NCBI RefSeq assembly: GCF_004364805.1
Contig: NZ_SOAP01000001.1
Coordinates: 1,488,001 to 1,552,000, forward strand
From: Pelagimonas phthalicica
GTDB lineage: Bacteria; Pseudomonadota; Alphaproteobacteria; Rhodobacterales; Rhodobacteraceae
DNA length: 64,000 nt
Reading direction: 5' to 3'
The position numbers and the translations under genes were made by a program. Numbering within the stretch: position 1 is the first letter of the stretch; each line of letters begins with the position of its first letter. Under the pieces are notes generated by a model that was given only the letters and a program-made list of their open reading frames with translations, had not been told where the DNA came from and made no database searches. This document shows, piece after piece, positions 53,609 through 62,249 of the stretch.

Positions 53609-54934
53609 TCAGCCGTCCCGATCAATCAAGTCAGGCGACCAGCCTTCGGGTAAGGGAGAGGGGCGATCAATTTGCACTTGCTCCAACCGCGCCTCCCGCA
53701 CATGGCGCAGAAAGATGCCGGGCAGGCCATTCGGGTAAGGATCGACTCCATAAATCCCGCCATCAGGGCGGCGCACGAAACAGTTTCGCCGTCCCAATTC
53801 AGGATCATCCAGATCGTTCACATCCTCGGGCACGGGGCGCAGGTCCAAAAACATTTCATGCGCATATTCGCCTGGCTCCTGACGTAGGTTGACCGCTGAA
53901 ATCAGCAGGTTTTCAATGGGCCTTTCAGGATCACCATGCACGACAATCGCCCCCTCGCAACGCCCCGTTATTCCGGTCACCGCGATGTCACGCACAATCG
54001 ACGGCTGCGCGCCTCGGACGCGCGCGTGGGAGTTGATCGTTATCGGTTCACCAGATCCCCAATAGGCGTGCGGTGCCTGAGCGCAATCCACCGTGCTATT
54101 GGAAAACCGAATGCGTTCAATCGTGCCGCCATCCCGCGCCATAATGCCAAAGGCGCGATTGGTGCCCGTGATCGTGATCCCGGAAAACACCACATCGCGC
54201 ACATCCTGATGGGTTTCCGTCCCGATCTTCACCGAACAACTGCGCGAGGTGAAATGGCAATTCGTGACGTGAATGCGTTCTGCTGGCCCTTCCAAGGCTG
54301 GATCAAGCTTGGCGCAGGTTTTCACACAGACCGAGTCATCAGCGGCGACAATCTTGCACCCGGACATAAAGGCATCGCGACAGCTGTCGAAATTCACCCC
54401 GTCTGTGTTCGGCATCGCCATGTCGTTGAGAATTGTCAGGTCGCTCACCCGGATATGCTCGCACGCGACCAGGTGAATGGTCCACATCGGGGCCTCGATG
54501 AAGGTCACGTCGCGAATATCGACATTGCGGCAGGCCTCGAACACCACCATGCGGGGGCGGTTGTAGTTTGCCCATTTGACCCCGTCGAACAAACCCTCAC
54601 GCGAACACCAATCCGGACCGCTGCCATGGATCACACCTTTGCCGGTGATCGCGATATTCTCGGCATCGCGGGCCACGATGAAACCGCGGTCGCTGTCCTC
54701 GGCAATGACGGACACAGTGCCCGCAACAAAGTCATCGTAATCACCAGAACAGGCAAGGGTTGCCCCCAAAGGCACGTGCAGCTCAATCCCCGAGCGCATG
54801 ACAATCGCGCCCGACACCCAGCGCCCGCGCGGAAGCGTCACGCGGCCACCACCCGCAGCAGCGGTGTTATCAATGGCGGCTTGCAATATCTCGGTGATGA
54901 CGTTGCCCTCTTGCGGCGCGTGAATTTCTGTCAT
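53609..54934 (-). CDS. GH28-family polygalacturonase-like enzyme, no signal peptide
   Basis: About 441 residues from the ATG at 54934 (AAGGA 8 nt upstream, 1 bp after the HAD gene stop). It is a right-handed beta-helix with pectate-lyase-like start (ITEILQAAIDNTAAAGGGRVTLP). The GH28 acids are present as NTD (176-178) and Asp199-Asp200. At the usual GHG position it has SCSVKIGTE, so the classic His is missing. No secretion signal is seen, so it should act in the cytoplasm on imported oligogalacturonides or rhamnogalacturonides. It ends the minus-strand transport operon. Confidence 0.85.
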   Translation of the reverse strand: MTEIHAPQEGNVITEILQAAIDNTAAAGGGRVTLPRGRWVSGAIVMRSGIELHVPLGATLACSGDYDDFVAGTVSVIAEDSDRGFIVARDAENIAITGKGVIHGSGPDWCSREGLFDGVKWANYNRPRMVVFEACRNVDIRDVTFIEAPMWTIHLVACEHIRVSDLTILNDMAMPNTDGVNFDSCRDAFMSGCKIVAADDSVCVKTCAKLDPALEGPAERIHVTNCHFTSRSCSVKIGTETHQDVRDVVFSGITITGTNRAFGIMARDGGTIERIRFSNSTVDCAQAPHAYWGSGEPITINSHARVRGAQPSIVRDIAVTGITGRCEGAIVVHGDPERPIENLLISAVNLRQEPGEYAHEMFLDLRPVPEDVNDLDDPELGRRNCFVRRPDGGIYGVDPYPNGLPGIFLRHVREARLEQVQIDRPSPLPEGWSPDLIDRDG

Positions 54935-54935
54935 G

Positions 54936-56126
54936 TTAGGGATCCTTGCTGAGCGAGAATTCAAAGAGCTGCAAAATATGCACCAGCACCTCTAGCCGGG
55001 AAAATTGAACCGTGGGCTGTTCGTCTTCGGTTTCGGGAATACGGCGGCGGCGATCTGACCAATCGAAAAAGAAAGACGGATGCCCGGCCCGGTTCGCCCC
55101 CAGAATATCACGCTCCAGGTTGTTTCCAATCATCGGGACATAGCGCAGCTGATCTTTGGTCAGCCCCATCTTTTCCCGCGCGACCTCAAACATACGAGCA
55201 TCGGGTTTGTGCACGCCAACATCGCCGGAAATCACATACTGCTCGAACAGATCCCAGAGGCCAGAGGGTTTCAACACGTTTTCAAATGTCTCACGCGGAC
55301 CATCCGCGACAAGACACAATCGGTAGCCCATGTCATGGAGGTCACGAACGACCTTTTCCGCACCGGGGATCAGCTCGGCGCTGATCACCACATCACTGCC
55401 ATCATCGCGCTTGATCTCGGTGCCTTCGTCCACCAGCGTATCACCACAATCAAAAAAGATCGCAGGCATATGTGGTGTCTGTGTGCGCAGCTTGCCCAGC
55501 AGGATCTCCATCCGGGCCTTGATAAAAACCGGAAGGTCGGTGGCGGGCAGAAACGGCACATCAGCCAGATCGACAGCCAACCCATGGCCAAAGCAGGGTG
55601 TGAATTGCAACCGTTGCAGATAGAGTTTGGCCAAGCGGTGGTCGGCGGCGGTGATCTCGGTCCAGTCTTGCGCAAAAGGATTGCCGGTATGGATGCCGCC
55701 ATGCCCTGCAGAACTGCCACAGGTGAGGCGCGTTGCCTCGGCCATCTGGTCGCGATGGGCGCGATTGCGAAAATGTGCATGTGCGCCGGCCTCACACCAG
55801 ATCAGCGGCTGCCCATCTGCCAAGACCAGAGACACCTCATGTCGGCTGCCGTGAAAGGTGGCTTCGACCGCGATGACCTTTCCCTCTGCCACATGCACCC
55901 AGACATGTTCCAGATCGTAGGTATGGCAAATGTCGTGATCCCAAAAGATCGCATATTCATAGCAGATCTCACCGCGCAACGTGACGTGGAACTTGGAGCT
56001 GGGAGAAGGCCCATCCGCCTGAAAGGCATGCACGCCAATTTGCCCCGGGCGAAACGGTTCTGCCCGATCCAGCAGCAAAATAGGCGCAAAGCTGCGGGCC
56101 TCATCCAAAATGGGATCAATGCTCAT
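54936..56126 (-). CDS. HAD-family hydrolase fused to a His-rich N-terminal domain of unknown function
   Basis: 396 residues; ATG at 56126 overlaps the ABC ATPase stop by 4 nt. Residues about 220-350 are a HAD domain: FFDCGDTLVDEG (motif I, Asp226, Gly at +2), LVADG (II), HKPDARMF (III Lys) and MIGNNLERDI (IV). The N-terminal ~200 residues, with DHDICHTYDLEHVWVHV and EAGAHAHF, are not recognised; they look like a beta-rich, possibly metal-binding module. Placed between the transporter ATPase and GH28, it may dephosphorylate or sense an intermediate, but this is a guess. Confidence 0.78.
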   Translation of the reverse strand: MSIDPILDEARSFAPILLLDRAEPFRPGQIGVHAFQADGPSPSSKFHVTLRGEICYEYAIFWDHDICHTYDLEHVWVHVAEGKVIAVEATFHGSRHEVSLVLADGQPLIWCEAGAHAHFRNRAHRDQMAEATRLTCGSSAGHGGIHTGNPFAQDWTEITAADHRLAKLYLQRLQFTPCFGHGLAVDLADVPFLPATDLPVFIKARMEILLGKLRTQTPHMPAIFFDCGDTLVDEGTEIKRDDGSDVVISAELIPGAEKVVRDLHDMGYRLCLVADGPRETFENVLKPSGLWDLFEQYVISGDVGVHKPDARMFEVAREKMGLTKDQLRYVPMIGNNLERDILGANRAGHPSFFFDWSDRRRRIPETEDEQPTVQFSRLEVLVHILQLFEFSLSKDP

Positions 56127-57859
56127 GCCGATAGCGCCTCTTTTTCGCGACGTGCCTGCAACCGGCGGGCCCGGCGCGGATCAGGGATGGGAACCGCATT
56201 CAGCAAACGACGCGAATATGCCTCGCGCGGGTTGGCGAAAAAGCTCACCGTATCCCCGGCCTCGACCAATTTTCCCTTTTGCATCACACCGATATTGTCG
56301 GCGAAATTGGCGATCATCGACAGGTCATGGGTGATGAACAGATAGGTCAGTTTCAACGTCTCTTGTAACTCGCGCAGCAGGTCGATGGTCTGCGCAGCAA
56401 TGGACACATCCAGCGCCGAAACGCTTTCATCCAGCACCACAAAGGACGGGTTCGTCACCAGGGCGCGGGCAATGCCGATGCGCTGACGCTGGCCACCGGA
56501 AAAGGCATGGGGGTAGCGTGATAACATATCGGGTTTCAGCCCGACCTGATGCAGTAACGCCGCTGCCTTTTCGCGGATCAGTTTCTGATTGGTCTCCCCC
56601 TGATTGACCATCGGTTCACCAATCAACTGCTCCACCGTCATTCGCGGGTTGAGCGAGGAATAGGGATCTTGAAACACCATCTGCATATGGGCGCGCATCC
56701 TGCGCAGCCGGTCGCCTTGCAGCTCGGTCAACTCATGGAAGTTACCGTCCGGAGCCTGAAAAGACACGGTGCCGGCGGTTGGCTGATAGGCGCGCAGAAT
56801 GGCGCGGGCGACGGTGGATTTTCCCGACCCGCTTTCCCCAACCAACCCAAAGGTTTCGCCACGCCGGATGGTGAAACTCACATCATCCACCGCCTTCAGC
56901 TGTTCGGTCACCCGCCCGCGCCAATCTTTCTGCGTGGGAAAGTACATCTTGAGGTTCTCAACCTTCAGTACCACATCCTCATCCGCTTTCTTTGAGAAAG
57001 CGGCAGGTTGCGCCGGGATAGCTTCGACATTGTCAGCCATGGCATATTCCGGCAGGCGCGGGATCAAGGAAAGTAGCTTTTGCGTATAGGCCGCTTTGGG
57101 TTCGTAAAAGATCTCATCAATGGTGCCGGTCTCTTCGACAATGCCATGGTTCATCACCGTGACACGATCCGCCAGCTCGGCCACGACGCCAAAATTATGG
57201 GTGATGAACATCACGCCCATATTGAACTGCTCTTGCAAGCCACGGATCAGGTTGAGGATTTGCGCCTCGGTCGTCACATCTAGCGCGGTGGTGGGTTCAT
57301 CCGCCAGCAAAAGCGAGGGGTTGCAGGACAGGGCCATGGCGATCATCGCCCGTTGACGCATCCCACCCGAAAGCTGGTGCGGGTACTTTTTCAGCATCCC
57401 GCGCGGGTCTGGCAGTTGCACCAGGTCCATCAACTCAGCAGCGCGATCCTCCAACGCTTTCTTGCGTTGATCGGTATGCAGGGTCAGGGTCTTCATCACC
57501 TGCTGGCCAATGGAATGCACCGGCGACAGCGCCGTCATGGGTTCCTGAAAGATCATCCCGATCTGGCCACCACGCAGCTCACGCATGGTGCGGCTTTCGC
57601 GGCCGTGATCCAGGACCGAGACCACGCCATCGCGCCCCTTGAACTTGACCGACCCAGCCGTCTGCGCCGTGCGCGGCATCAGGTTCAGGATGGCGCGCGC
57701 GGTCAGGGATTTGCCCGAACCGCTTTCGCCAACCACCCCAACCACTTCGCCGGGTTTGATTGACAGGTCGATGCCCTTGACCGCGTCCAGGGTAAAGTTC
57801 CGCATCTGGAACGAGACCTTAAGGTTCTCGATTTCCAACAGGTTTTCCGGATTACGCAT
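56123..57859 (-). CDS. Fused double ATPase of a peptide/oligosaccharide-type ABC transporter (DppD-DppF fusion)
   Basis: 578 residues containing two complete ABC domains. First: Walker A GESGSGKS 44-51, signature LSGGMRQR 163-170, Walker B LLLADEPTTALD. Second: Walker A GESGSGKS 341-348, signature FSGGQRQR, FVVLDESVSALD. Each is followed by the C-terminal oligopeptide-type extension. It energises import by the two permeases and the family-5 binding protein encoded upstream. ATG at 57859 lies 9 bp after the permease stop. Confidence 0.95.
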   Translation of the reverse strand: MRNPENLLEIENLKVSFQMRNFTLDAVKGIDLSIKPGEVVGVVGESGSGKSLTARAILNLMPRTAQTAGSVKFKGRDGVVSVLDHGRESRTMRELRGGQIGMIFQEPMTALSPVHSIGQQVMKTLTLHTDQRKKALEDRAAELMDLVQLPDPRGMLKKYPHQLSGGMRQRAMIAMALSCNPSLLLADEPTTALDVTTEAQILNLIRGLQEQFNMGVMFITHNFGVVAELADRVTVMNHGIVEETGTIDEIFYEPKAAYTQKLLSLIPRLPEYAMADNVEAIPAQPAAFSKKADEDVVLKVENLKMYFPTQKDWRGRVTEQLKAVDDVSFTIRRGETFGLVGESGSGKSTVARAILRAYQPTAGTVSFQAPDGNFHELTELQGDRLRRMRAHMQMVFQDPYSSLNPRMTVEQLIGEPMVNQGETNQKLIREKAAALLHQVGLKPDMLSRYPHAFSGGQRQRIGIARALVTNPSFVVLDESVSALDVSIAAQTIDLLRELQETLKLTYLFITHDLSMIANFADNIGVMQKGKLVEAGDTVSFFANPREAYSRRLLNAVPIPDPRRARRLQARREKEALSA

Positions 57860-57868
57860 GATCGCCCC

Positions 57869-58990
57869 CTATTTCTGATAGGGATCGGCTGCATCGCGCA
57901 GACCGTCGCCGAGGAAATTAAACGCCAGAATGGTCGCAACAATCGCAGCACCCGGAGCCAGTAGCCAAGGAGCCAAGGCGATGGAGCGCAGGTTTTGCGC
58001 GTCTTGCAGCAACACCCCCCAACTGACCACCGGCGGGCGCAAACCAAGCCCAAGGAAAGACAGCGATGTCTCGCCCAGGATCATCTCGGGAATGGCCAGC
58101 GTCACAGCCGCAATCACATAGGATGTCATTGAGGGCAGCATATGACGGGTGACAACCCGTTTGGGTTTCGCCCCCGACAATTGTGCGGCCAGAACAAAAT
58201 CCTGGTTGCGGATGGTCATGAAATGACCGCGCACCACACGGGCAAGGTTCGTCCAGCCAATGAGCGCCAGAATGACCGTGATCAGCAGATACACAAAAAT
58301 CGGGTCCCAATGGATCGGCAAAGCCGCCGCCAGCCCCAACCAGAGCGGGATGGTCGGAATGGAGCGCACGAATTCGGCCACCCGTTGGATGGCGGCATCC
58401 ACGCGCCCACCGACAAGTCCAGCGATCGAGCCCAGCGTGATCCCGATCACAAAGCTGAAGAATACGCCGATCAGGCCCACCGACAGTGTCACCCGCCCGC
58501 CATAGATCAACCGCGACAGCAGGTCCCGCCCCAAGGAATCCGAGCCAAGCAGGTAAAGCCGATCACGCCGCCCTCCTTCGATGCCGAAAAGGTGCAGGTC
58601 CGTCTCCCACAGACCCCAGAAATGATAACTGTCACCGCGATGGAACAGCTTGATCGGCAGGACTTTGGCGGTGTCCTCGCTAAAAATCAAACGCGCGGTT
58701 TCGGGGTCACGCTTGCGGTCCAGACCGTAGATAAACGGCCCGACAAAACTGCCTTCGTGGAACAGATGCACCTGTTGCGGCGGCACATAGGCGTGCAGTT
58801 TGGAATGCTTGAATGGATCATAGGGGGCCAGGAACTCGGCAAAGGCCGCGACGAAATACAGGAACCCGATCAAATAAAGCGACCAGAGCGCCAATTTGTG
58901 TTGCTTGAACCGCCACCACATCAAAGTGATGGGGCGAGCAGTGTCGATAACCTGGGTCTTATCCATGTCAGTCACATTGGTATCCGTCAT
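57869..58990 (-). CDS. ABC transporter permease (DppC type)
   Basis: About 373 residues from the ATG at 58990 (GGGGGTG just upstream; a start at 59008 is possible). An N-terminal TM segment, a long periplasmic insertion, then the BPD_transp_1 domain with five more helices. The EAA-type loop is GAKPKRVVTRHMLPSMTSYV and the family end is VSWGVLLQDAQNLRSIALAPWLLAPG. The insertion is longer than in plain DppC proteins and typical of sugar-oligomer systems of this type. It pairs with the DppB-type permease. Confidence 0.93.
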   Translation of the reverse strand: MTDTNVTDMDKTQVIDTARPITLMWWRFKQHKLALWSLYLIGFLYFVAAFAEFLAPYDPFKHSKLHAYVPPQQVHLFHEGSFVGPFIYGLDRKRDPETARLIFSEDTAKVLPIKLFHRGDSYHFWGLWETDLHLFGIEGGRRDRLYLLGSDSLGRDLLSRLIYGGRVTLSVGLIGVFFSFVIGITLGSIAGLVGGRVDAAIQRVAEFVRSIPTIPLWLGLAAALPIHWDPIFVYLLITVILALIGWTNLARVVRGHFMTIRNQDFVLAAQLSGAKPKRVVTRHMLPSMTSYVIAAVTLAIPEMILGETSLSFLGLGLRPPVVSWGVLLQDAQNLRSIALAPWLLAPGAAIVATILAFNFLGDGLRDAADPYQK

Positions 58991-59000
58991 GTCACCCCCG

Positions 59001-59987
59001 TTATGCATGGCGGATACGCGGGTCTGTCAGGGTCAACAAAATGTCTGACAGCAGCGTTCCAATGATGGTGAATATCGACAAGATCAGGATAAAGCCTCCG
59101 GCCATATACATGTCCTGATTCAGCAGGGCGCGCAGCAACAGCGGCCCGGTGGTTGGCAGGTTCAGCACCACCGCAGTGATCACATCGCCTGAGATCAACG
59201 CAGGCAAAGCCCAGCCCACGGTAGAAAAGAACGGGTTCAGCGCGACGCGCACCGGGTAGCGCCAGACCACTTCGCGTTCGCCCATGCCCTGAGCATAGGC
59301 GGTTTCCACATAGGGCTTGCCCAGCTCTTCGAGCATGTTGGCGCGCATGACACGCAACAGGCCGGCCGCCCCGCCCGTTGCCAAGACAACGACAGGCACC
59401 CAAAGATGAACCAGCAGATCCCAGAATTTGGCAAGGCTCCATGGCGCATCTGCCATCTCAGGTGAAAACAGCCCGCCAACATGGAAGTTGAAATAGGCAA
59501 AGCCCATCCACATCAGCACCAGCGCCAAAAGAAAATCCGGGATACCGCGGCCCAGAAAACCCAGGACCGTAAACACGTAATCAAAGACCGAATATTGCCG
59601 TGTCGCCGAATAAACCCCGATTGGAATGGCAATCACCCAGGTCAGCAGTAAAGAAAGGGTCGAGATCATCAATGTCAGCGCAATGCGATCCCACAGCAGA
59701 TCCGACACTGGCAGCTTCCAATCCAGCGACAGGCCAAAATCGCCATAAAACACGATATTGCTGATCCAATCCCAATATTGAACGATCATCGGGCGATCGA
59801 GGCCAAAGCTCTTGCGCAACTCGACGGCCTCTAATGCCGAAATCGATTCACCGGTCTCTTCCAGCTCGGCAATATAGGCGGTCACATAGTCGCCCGGAGG
59901 AAGCTGAATGATGATGAAGGTCGCAATCGAGATCAGCACCATTGTCGGTATCGACCACAGAATGCGCTTCAGGATGAACCACAGCAT
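59001..59987 (-). CDS. ABC transporter permease (DppB type)
   Basis: About 328 residues from the ATG at 59987 (AAAGGAA about 10 nt upstream). Typical DppB start MLWFILKRILWSIPTMVLISIATF followed by IIQLPPGDYVTAYIAEL, six predicted helices and the EAA loop MLEELGKPYVETAYAQGMGE. Together with the DppC-type partner it forms the translocation pore for pectin-derived oligosaccharides. The SBP gene lies upstream with two hairpins between. Confidence 0.94.
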   Translation of the reverse strand: MLWFILKRILWSIPTMVLISIATFIIIQLPPGDYVTAYIAELEETGESISALEAVELRKSFGLDRPMIVQYWDWISNIVFYGDFGLSLDWKLPVSDLLWDRIALTLMISTLSLLLTWVIAIPIGVYSATRQYSVFDYVFTVLGFLGRGIPDFLLALVLMWMGFAYFNFHVGGLFSPEMADAPWSLAKFWDLLVHLWVPVVVLATGGAAGLLRVMRANMLEELGKPYVETAYAQGMGEREVVWRYPVRVALNPFFSTVGWALPALISGDVITAVVLNLPTTGPLLLRALLNQDMYMAGGFILILSIFTIIGTLLSDILLTLTDPRIRHA

Positions 59988-60007
59988 CGGGTGTTCCTTT
60001 TTGACGT

Positions 60008-60026
60008 CTTGCCCCAAGCGGGCAAG
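60008..60026 (-). promoter_or_regulatory. Small hairpin between SBP and permease genes
   Basis: CTTGCCC (60008-60014) and GGGCAAG (60020-60026) form a perfect 7-bp stem with a 5-nt loop, 21 nt ahead of the permease start on the minus strand. With the larger hairpin next to it, it likely separates expression levels within the operon. Confidence 0.55.
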
Positions 60027-60041
60027 GCCCTGAGGGCAAGT

Positions 60042-60069
60042 GAGTCTGGCGACCAGGATCGCCAGACTC
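60042..60069 (-). promoter_or_regulatory. Strong intercistronic stem-loop after the solute-binding-protein gene
   Basis: Perfect 11-bp stem GAGTCTGGCGA (60042-60052) / TCGCCAGACTC (60059-60069) with a 6-nt loop, 27 nt after the SBP stop. No U-tract follows, so it most likely protects the SBP mRNA 3' end and attenuates the downstream permease genes, as is common in ABC operons. Confidence 0.75.
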
Positions 60070-60096
60070 GGGGACAGTTCCGGGAGTCGACTGCCG

Positions 60097-61998
60097 TTAG
60101 TCTTGTTTGAAGTAGAACTGCGCCGCCTGCGCCAGACCAATGCCGCGCAAAGCGTCGTCATCGATCAGACCGGCCGGGAAATTCTCGACTTCGTTGGATT
60201 TGACAAAGATGGCGGGTGTTTCGCCGATCAAGCCAATGGTCCAGAGATTGTCGCGGAAGACACTGACCATATCCTGCGCATGGGCGTTGGCCTCATCCAG
60301 AGAGCCCGCTGACTGGGCCGCTTCCCATGCGGCCCAGATATCGCGGATCGGGTGATCGGCGGGGGGCTCGACCCCGTTATTCCCGGCACTGCTCCACCAT
60401 TTGAAATAGTTATGCGCAAAGCCATATCGTCCGAGGAAGCGAACTGGATCAGCCGTGATGATCGAAGAGCGGTCAAAGTTGTCCAGAACCAGTTCGAATT
60501 CACCGGTCTCGACATGCTGTTGCACCAGGGTGCGATCCAAGTTGCGCACCAGCGCCTCTACCCCGATCTCGGCCCAATCGGCCTGCACCAGCTCCAGAAC
60601 CGAGAGCAACGGGTTGTGGCGTGTTTCAATGACCAGCGTCAGGCGCTTGCCATCCGGGCGCAGACGGAAACCGTCGCTGTCACGCTCGGTCAGACCAGCC
60701 TCGTCAAGCAGCGCATTCGCGCGGTCCGGATCCCAGACAGTGCCAGCTTTTTCAAGCTCGGCATCAAAGAAGGGAGACCCGGAAACCGGACCGGCCTGAC
60801 GGGCTTCGCCAAGACCCGAGAAAGACAATTCATTGATGGTTTCGCGATCAATGGCGATGTTCAGTGCCTCACGCACTCGTTTGTCGTCAAACAAAGCGCG
60901 CAACGTCTCATCTGGCGTGTTGAGGTTGGGATAAATCGTCCAGGTCGACGCCTTGGTCCAGGTCACAACCTCGTAATCGCCCGCCGCTTCGTTTTCCTTG
61001 AACAGGGTAAAGTCATTGGCGTTCAGGTGACGCTGTTGCAGGTCAATCTCGCCCTGCACAACCATCAGGTTCAACGCTTCGGTGTCCTGGAACAGGCGGT
61101 GCTCGACCCGATCAATATAGGGCAGCTGGTTCCCCTCAGCATCAACGCCATAGTAATACGGGTTCCGCTCCATAACCACGGTATCTGCCGGCGGAGGTGT
61201 CGCCACGCGCCATGCGGTCAGCACCGGCATATCCGGGTTGAACCACCAGGCCTGGATCTGGCCTTTGGAATCCCACAGGTCGGTCCATTTCTTGGCACCG
61301 TGCTTTTCCATGACCGCCGCCAGCTTGGCTTCATCCGCATAGGTCGGGTGAAAATCCTTGAGATAGTGGAACGGCTCGATAAAGCCAGGACGATCAAGCC
61401 CCGGCTTGCCGGTGGATTCTTTGGCCAGAACGGTCAGGAACAGAGGGTAAGGCGCGGCAAAGGTCACGGTAAAGGTGTGATCATCCACGATCTCCAGCGC
61501 CATCGGCTCACCTGCAGCGGTGTAAAGCGCTGGCACCGCGGGCATGATCTCGCGATTGTTGAACACGTCATCATACCAGAATTTCACATCACGCGTGGTG
61601 ACTGGCGCGCCATCAGACCAGCGATGCCCCTTGCGCAGGGTAAAGGTAAAGACGGTGGAATCTTCGTTAGCGGCATAGCTTTCGACCCAGCCCGGAACAT
61701 AAGAAATGTTCTGATCCGCATCCATGACGGCGCGCAACACGCGCTCTTCCATCAGCTTGGTGGGGCCCCAACGATCCGATGGCCCCTTAAAGGCGCGATG
61801 CCAGGTGCCGCCGTACTGACCAATGGAGTTCGCCACATCAATCACGCGGGGATTTTCCGGCAGACGCTCTTCAACCGGGGGCAGCGTGCCTGCCGCGACT
61901 TGCTCCGCCAGCATGGGAGCCTCGTCAAGCGCAGCGGCGGATTGCGCCGCAAAAACCAGCGCGAGGGCGGTGGCGGGTTTCAGCCAGGTGTGTCGCAT
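60097..61998 (-). CDS. ABC transporter substrate-binding protein, family 5
   Basis: 633 residues; ATG at 61998 with a strong GGAGGA RBS (complement of 62004-62009). A Sec signal peptide covers about residues 1-23 (LKPATALALVFAAQSAAA, cut before LDEAP). The SBP_bac_5 fold is seen in WSDGAPVTTRDVKFWYDD, FALREALNIAID-like KRVREALNIAIDRETI, and the long C-terminal lobe. Usually peptide-binding, but members larger than 600 residues next to GH28/GH105 and uronate genes bind pectin oligosaccharides, which I infer here. First gene of the transport operon, divergent from LacI. Confidence 0.92.
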   Translation of the reverse strand: MRHTWLKPATALALVFAAQSAAALDEAPMLAEQVAAGTLPPVEERLPENPRVIDVANSIGQYGGTWHRAFKGPSDRWGPTKLMEERVLRAVMDADQNISYVPGWVESYAANEDSTVFTFTLRKGHRWSDGAPVTTRDVKFWYDDVFNNREIMPAVPALYTAAGEPMALEIVDDHTFTVTFAAPYPLFLTVLAKESTGKPGLDRPGFIEPFHYLKDFHPTYADEAKLAAVMEKHGAKKWTDLWDSKGQIQAWWFNPDMPVLTAWRVATPPPADTVVMERNPYYYGVDAEGNQLPYIDRVEHRLFQDTEALNLMVVQGEIDLQQRHLNANDFTLFKENEAAGDYEVVTWTKASTWTIYPNLNTPDETLRALFDDKRVREALNIAIDRETINELSFSGLGEARQAGPVSGSPFFDAELEKAGTVWDPDRANALLDEAGLTERDSDGFRLRPDGKRLTLVIETRHNPLLSVLELVQADWAEIGVEALVRNLDRTLVQQHVETGEFELVLDNFDRSSIITADPVRFLGRYGFAHNYFKWWSSAGNNGVEPPADHPIRDIWAAWEAAQSAGSLDEANAHAQDMVSVFRDNLWTIGLIGETPAIFVKSNEVENFPAGLIDDDALRGIGLAQAAQFYFKQD

Positions 61999-62122
61999 AG
62001 AATTCCTCCATTTTCAGGTCAGCCTGACGACGGGCACACCCGGACCTCCTCATCCGATCTGGCGCTCCTCCTCAGTTGCGCTTTAAAATTTCCGGTGATT
62101 GCCTTGCGCACAAGAAAGGCGT

Positions 62123-62138
62123 ATGAAATTTATTTCAT
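62123..62138. promoter_or_regulatory. 16-bp palindromic operator in the SBP/LacI divergent promoter region
   Basis: ATGAAAT (62123-62129), TT, ATTTCAT (62132-62138): a perfect dyad lying 124 bp upstream of the SBP start and 111 bp upstream of the lacI-type start. A dimeric regulator, most simply the adjacent LacI protein, could control both divergent units from here. It also loosely resembles KdgR-type boxes; no KdgR is encoded here. Confidence 0.6.
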
Positions 62139-62249
62139 GCTTTTCCCTTTGTGGAGTTGAAGCGGCGAGACAATGTTGTTGGGCGCTGAAATCAAAGGAT
62201 AAATCTCTGAGGTCCAGCACCCAAACACCCCCGAACAAGGCATAAAGAC

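Noticed and set aside
55080-56345. 421-codon plus-strand open frame opposite the HAD fusion gene
   Set aside because: Antisense shadow that crosses two real genes and has no domain features.
60352-62160. 602-codon plus-strand open frame opposite the SBP gene
   Set aside because: It is antisense to a well-supported family-5 binding protein, contains no recognisable domain, and reflects GC-rich codon use.
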